From contig JACKKT010000004.1 in assembly GCA_024236295.1 (NCBI GenBank), forward strand, positions 62,001 to 126,000: a DNA stretch of 64,000 nucleotides. The letters are read 5' to 3'. Of the stretch, positions 61,142-64,000 are shown in pieces; position 1 is the stretch's first letter; each line of letters begins with the position of its first letter. Position numbers and translations under genes: made by a program. The notes beneath the pieces are model-generated. The model saw only the letters and a list, made by a program, of their open reading frames with translations. It did not search any database and was not told where the DNA came from. The stretch is from Kordiimonadaceae bacterium (GTDB lineage: Bacteria; Pseudomonadota; Alphaproteobacteria; Sphingomonadales; Emcibacteraceae).

Positions 61142-62449
61142 ATGTCAAGAAGCTCTGAACTCTATGAACGCGGCCTTAAGGTCATGCCAGGCGGCTGCAG
61201 CAGAAATACAATATTAAGAAAGCCTCACCCACTTTATGTTGAAAAAGGGGAAGGATGTTATGTGACGGATATAGAGGGTGTAACCCGTGTTGATTTTGCT
61301 AATAATATGTGTTCGCTTATTCACGGTCACGCACACCCAGCTGTGGTGGCAGCTGTAAGTGAGCAGCTTGCCAAAGGAACCGCTTTTACAATCGGCACTG
61401 AAGTAGAAATTGACTATGCGGAACATATCGTAAGCAGAAGTAAATCTTTTGAAAAAATGCGGTTTGTAAATTCTGGAACCGAAGCGGTTATGAGCTGCAT
61501 CAAAGCTGCACGGGCCTTTACAGGCAGATCTAAAATTGCCAAAGCGGAAGGCGCTTACCATGGTCTTTATGATTATGCAGAGGTTAGCCAGACATCGAAA
61601 CCTGAAAACTGGGGTGATGCAGATAGACCAAGCAGTGTGCCCGTGGCCTATGGCACACCGAAAGCGGCACTCGATGATGTAATTATTATCCCGTTTAATG
61701 AGCCGGAGCGCGCCATAAAAATATTAGAGGAAAATGCTAATGATATTGCATGTGTACTCCTTGATGTTCTGCCGCACCGGGTTGGTCTTATTCCAGCGAG
61801 TGATGAATTTGTCAGGGGCATTTATAACTGGACCCGCAAAAATAAAAGCCTTCTTGTATTTGATGAGGTGATTACTTTCCGTTCCAACTATGGCGGGGCT
61901 CAGGAATGGTACGATGGCGTTTTACCTGATCTTACAGCCATGGGCAAAATGATCGGCGGCGGTTTTCCTGTCGGTGCGCTTGCCGGTCGTGCAGATGTGA
62001 TGGATGTTATGGACCCTCTTGCGAGTAAGGTATTGTTCCCGCATTCAGGGACTTTCTCTGCAAATCCTATTACAATGACAGCGGGGCTTGTTTCCATGAA
62101 ACTTTTTGACCGGGAAGCGGTTTTGAAGCTGAATAATCTTGCTGATTATGCGCGGGACAGTTTGAATGAAGCGATAAAAATAGCCGATGTTCCTGTTTGC
62201 GTAACAGGTGAAGGATCAATGTTTCGTATACACATGAAGGAAAAAGCACCGATAAGTTATCGTGACGGCTATGTCACGCCGGCGCAAGCTGCGCTCACAA
62301 AAACACTGCTTGACCATTTGTTTGATGACGGAATTATGATGATTAATACCTGTACCGGTGTATTATCAACCGTTATGAAAGAAAAAGAAATTGACCGTCT
62401 TGCGGAAGCAGTACTTAGCGGTCTAAAGAAAATGAAAAATCAGTTTTAG
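61142..62449 (+). CDS. Class III aminotransferase of the glutamate-1-semialdehyde/beta-amino-acid type
   Basis: A 435-residue PLP enzyme resembling GSA aminomutase. It begins YERGLKVMPGGCSRNTILRK; the PLP lysine lies in MGKMIGGGFPVGALAG and the ring-binding Asp in LVFDEVITFR. Beta-amino-acid aminotransferases (such as the beta-phenylalanine enzyme) belong to this same branch. Behind an aminomutase, and with a CoA-transferase and thiolase, it most likely removes the 3-amino group of a beta-amino acid. A role in tetrapyrrole synthesis is unlikely in this operon. Confidence 0.82.
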   Translation: MSRSSELYERGLKVMPGGCSRNTILRKPHPLYVEKGEGCYVTDIEGVTRVDFANNMCSLIHGHAHPAVVAAVSEQLAKGTAFTIGTEVEIDYAEHIVSRSKSFEKMRFVNSGTEAVMSCIKAARAFTGRSKIAKAEGAYHGLYDYAEVSQTSKPENWGDADRPSSVPVAYGTPKAALDDVIIIPFNEPERAIKILEENANDIACVLLDVLPHRVGLIPASDEFVRGIYNWTRKNKSLLVFDEVITFRSNYGGAQEWYDGVLPDLTAMGKMIGGGFPVGALAGRADVMDVMDPLASKVLFPHSGTFSANPITMTAGLVSMKLFDREAVLKLNNLADYARDSLNEAIKIADVPVCVTGEGSMFRIHMKEKAPISYRDGYVTPAQAALTKTLLDHLFDDGIMMINTCTGVLSTVMKEKEIDRLAEAVLSGLKKMKNQF

Positions 62450-62457
62450 AAGGTTAA

Positions 62458-63660
62458 ATGATGAAGAATGTTTTTATTTGCGATGCTATCAGAACTCCGG
62501 TAGGTCGTTACGGTGGAGGGCTCGCTTCAGTTCGGGCAGATGACCTTGCCGCTGTACCAATTTCGGCACTGATGGATAGAAATAAAAACATTGATTGGGA
62601 TGCTATAGATGATGTGGTTTATGGTTGTGCCAATCAGGCAGGCGAAGATAATCGCAATGTGGGACGGATGGCATCCCTTCTTGCCGGTCTGTCAGAGAAA
62701 GTGCCAGCGACCACGGTTAATCGACTTTGCGGTTCCGGGCTTAATGCCATTGGAATTGCCGCTAATTCTATTGCGGTTGGCGAAGGTGAGCTAATGATTG
62801 CCGGTGGTGTGGAAAATATGTCCAGGGCGCCATTTGTTATTGGAAAAGGGGAAAGCCCATATGACCGTGGCCAGCAGATGTATGACACAACAATGGGCTG
62901 GCGCTTTGTCAATAAAAAACTAGAAAAACAATATGGCAGTGATGCAATGCCGCGCACCGCCGAGAATCTGGCTGAAGAAATGAATATCAGCCGCGAAGAT
63001 CAGGACCAGTTCGCTTTCTGGAGCCAAAGTAAGGCAGCCGCAGCGATAGAAGCAGGGTATACTGCAAAGGAAATTGCGGCTGTGTCAATACTGCAAAGAC
63101 GCGGTGAGCCTGTTATTATTGAAAATGACGAACATCCGCGTCAGACAAATCTGGAAAAAATGGCAGCTCTCAGGCCGATTTTTGAAGGTGGCACCATTAC
63201 AGCAGGTAATGCGTCAGGTATCAACGATGGTGCTGGTGCAATTTTGATTGCCTCTGAAGATGCGGCTGCAAAACATGATCTTAAACCGCGCGCCAGAATA
63301 TTGGGAATGGCTGTTGCCGGTGTTCCGCCAAGAACCATGGGGATCGGTCCTGTTCCGGCGAGCCGTAAACTGCTGGACCGTCTGGGTCTTTCTCTTGATA
63401 AAATGGATATACTTGAGCTAAACGAAGCCTTTGCTGCTCAGGTGCTTGCCTGTACCCGTACATTGGGAATTGCTGATGATGATCCACGTATCAATCCGCA
63501 AGGTGGTGCTATTGCTTTTGGCCATCCTTTGGGAATGAGTGGAGTTCGGCTGGTAACGACTGCCGTAAACCAGTTGGAACGAACAGGCGGTCGATACGCA
63601 CTCTGCACAATGTGTATTGGTGTCGGGCAGGGTATTGCTCTGGTGATTGAACGTGTATAA
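62458..63660 (+). CDS. Thiolase (3-oxoadipyl-CoA/acetyl-CoA acyltransferase type)
   Basis: A 400-residue degradative thiolase. The nucleophile is Cys91 in NRLCGSGLNAIG, with GGVENMSRAPFV, NEAFAAQVLA, GHPLGMSG and the second cysteine in CTMCIGVGQG. The length and N-terminus (CDAIRTPVGRYGGGLASVRA) resemble PcaF-type 3-oxoadipyl-CoA thiolases. It would split the 3-oxoacyl-CoA made by the preceding CoA-transferase into acetyl-CoA and a shorter acyl-CoA. It ends the operon. Confidence 0.9.
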   Translation: MMKNVFICDAIRTPVGRYGGGLASVRADDLAAVPISALMDRNKNIDWDAIDDVVYGCANQAGEDNRNVGRMASLLAGLSEKVPATTVNRLCGSGLNAIGIAANSIAVGEGELMIAGGVENMSRAPFVIGKGESPYDRGQQMYDTTMGWRFVNKKLEKQYGSDAMPRTAENLAEEMNISREDQDQFAFWSQSKAAAAIEAGYTAKEIAAVSILQRRGEPVIIENDEHPRQTNLEKMAALRPIFEGGTITAGNASGINDGAGAILIASEDAAAKHDLKPRARILGMAVAGVPPRTMGIGPVPASRKLLDRLGLSLDKMDILELNEAFAAQVLACTRTLGIADDDPRINPQGGAIAFGHPLGMSGVRLVTTAVNQLERTGGRYALCTMCIGVGQGIALVIERV

Positions 63661-63672
63661 AGGTTGGCTAAT

Positions 63673-64000
63673 TTACTGAACCAGAAATGATTTTGATGAT
63701 CCTGTAAGAGTAAAATCGGAATGTGGTATCAGTGGCAATGACATCTTATAGGTATAATCAATTGTAATATTAACGGTGCTGGTATTGTCAGCATTTGTGA
63801 TTACGTCAACATCAAAATTTGAAATATTTTCATCACTTACCAGTATGAAGTTATTTCTTGAAACGTCTTCGATATCACTTTTGATAGTGTCAATATAGTC
63901 AGGGTCTAAATTATCGTGATCAAAATTGACCATGGCAAATCTGGTTCCCTGTTCGGCTGAATAATTCAGAATTCCCTGAGTGAAAAGAACACGGCTAAAT
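63673..64000 (-). CDS. TadE-like pilus assembly protein, C-terminal part (cut by window edge)
   Basis: The reading frame stays open to the window end, giving at least 109 residues: VLFTQGILNYSAEQGTRFAM followed by an extracytoplasmic beta-rich tail with TIDYTYKMSLPLIP. The segment directly after the missing N-terminal helix resembles TadE/TadF minor pseudopilins, where a similar amphipathic ALREGARYA-type stretch occurs. The N-terminal membrane helix would lie beyond the window. Assignment is moderate because only the C-terminus is visible. Confidence 0.6.
   Translation of the reverse strand, partial: FSRVLFTQGILNYSAEQGTRFAMVNFDHDNLDPDYIDTIKSDIEDVSRNNFILVSDENISNFDVDVITNADNTSTVNITIDYTYKMSLPLIPHSDFTLTGSSKSFLVQ

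Noticed and set aside
1..64000. CRISPR array, prophage, integron or insertion sequence
   Set aside because: No regularly spaced repeats, integrase, transposase or phage structural genes were found; every long frame is metabolic, regulatory, transport or secretion related.
1..64000. tRNA genes as possible island boundaries
   Set aside because: No cloverleaf-like segment with a TTCGANTC-type T-arm was noticed in the short intergenic gaps.

Overview
The window is 64 kb of AT-rich (by eye roughly 40-43% G+C) chromosomal DNA with tightly packed operons and many 4-11 nt gene overlaps. It reads as a free-living, probably marine, aerobic alphaproteobacterium. The grounds are an alphaproteobacterial-style ornithine decarboxylase with a long structured leader, sigma-54 and Lrp/LysR/MarR regulators, NSS and polar-amino-acid ABC transporters, an RTX protein with its own type I exporter, and the edge of a Tad-pilus-like gene. 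No rRNA, tRNA, insertion sequence, integrase or CRISPR array was seen. The genus cannot be fixed from the sequence alone.

Region 1 (1-5.5 kb): a MacAB-like efflux operon (minus strand) faces a sigma-54 response regulator/histidine kinase pair. The intergenic region holds a textbook -24/-12 promoter facing the efflux genes and three tandem palindromes, so the regulatory circuit can be read directly. Region 2 (5.5-10.4 kb): the ATPase and the permease/binding-protein fusion of an osmoprotectant-type ABC transporter flank an Lrp-type regulator, an ornithine cyclodeaminase and a CtlX-like citrulline hydrolase, suggesting a citrulline/ornithine-to-proline module. Region 3 (10.4-18.2 kb): CvfB-like S1 protein, a soluble reductive-dehalogenase-like Fe-S protein, a YkvI-type membrane protein overlapping a DadA-like D-amino-acid dehydrogenase, an NSS transporter, and a sulfatase lipoprotein.

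Region 4 (18.2-27.4 kb): polyamine operon (decarboxylase, deoxyhypusine-synthase homologue, agmatinase) behind a structured 5' leader, then an amino-acid ABC transporter with an MmgE/PrpD protein and a DoeA/creatinase-like M24 hydrolase. Region 5 (27.4-36.1 kb): small stress or detoxification proteins, a Bcr/CflA exporter, a TetR regulator, an intact class A beta-lactamase, and xylose isomerase/xylulokinase.

Region 6 (36.1-50.2 kb): a mosaic aromatic-catabolic island with a MarR regulator, a class III ring-cleavage enzyme, three RraA-type aldolases, LigJ-like hydratase, a complete gentisate branch, maleylacetate reductase, HpaB oxygenase, a C1-type reductase with MarR tail, an MFS carrier and an exported HD-domain protein. 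Copies of one 16-bp palindrome stand before its transcription units. Region 7 (50.4-57.3 kb): TolC/ABC/HlyD type I secretion operon followed by its likely RTX substrate, whose ribosome-binding region contains ten consecutive G. Region 8 (57.3-63.7 kb): LysR regulator divergent from a KamA-family radical-SAM aminomutase, CoA-transferase A/B, a GSA-type aminotransferase and a thiolase. Together these would turn an alpha-amino acid into a beta-amino acid, a beta-keto acid, its CoA ester and acetyl-CoA. The aminomutase lacks part of the lysine-binding signature, so the substrate is open; this is the best candidate for an undescribed system. The window ends inside a TadE-like gene.
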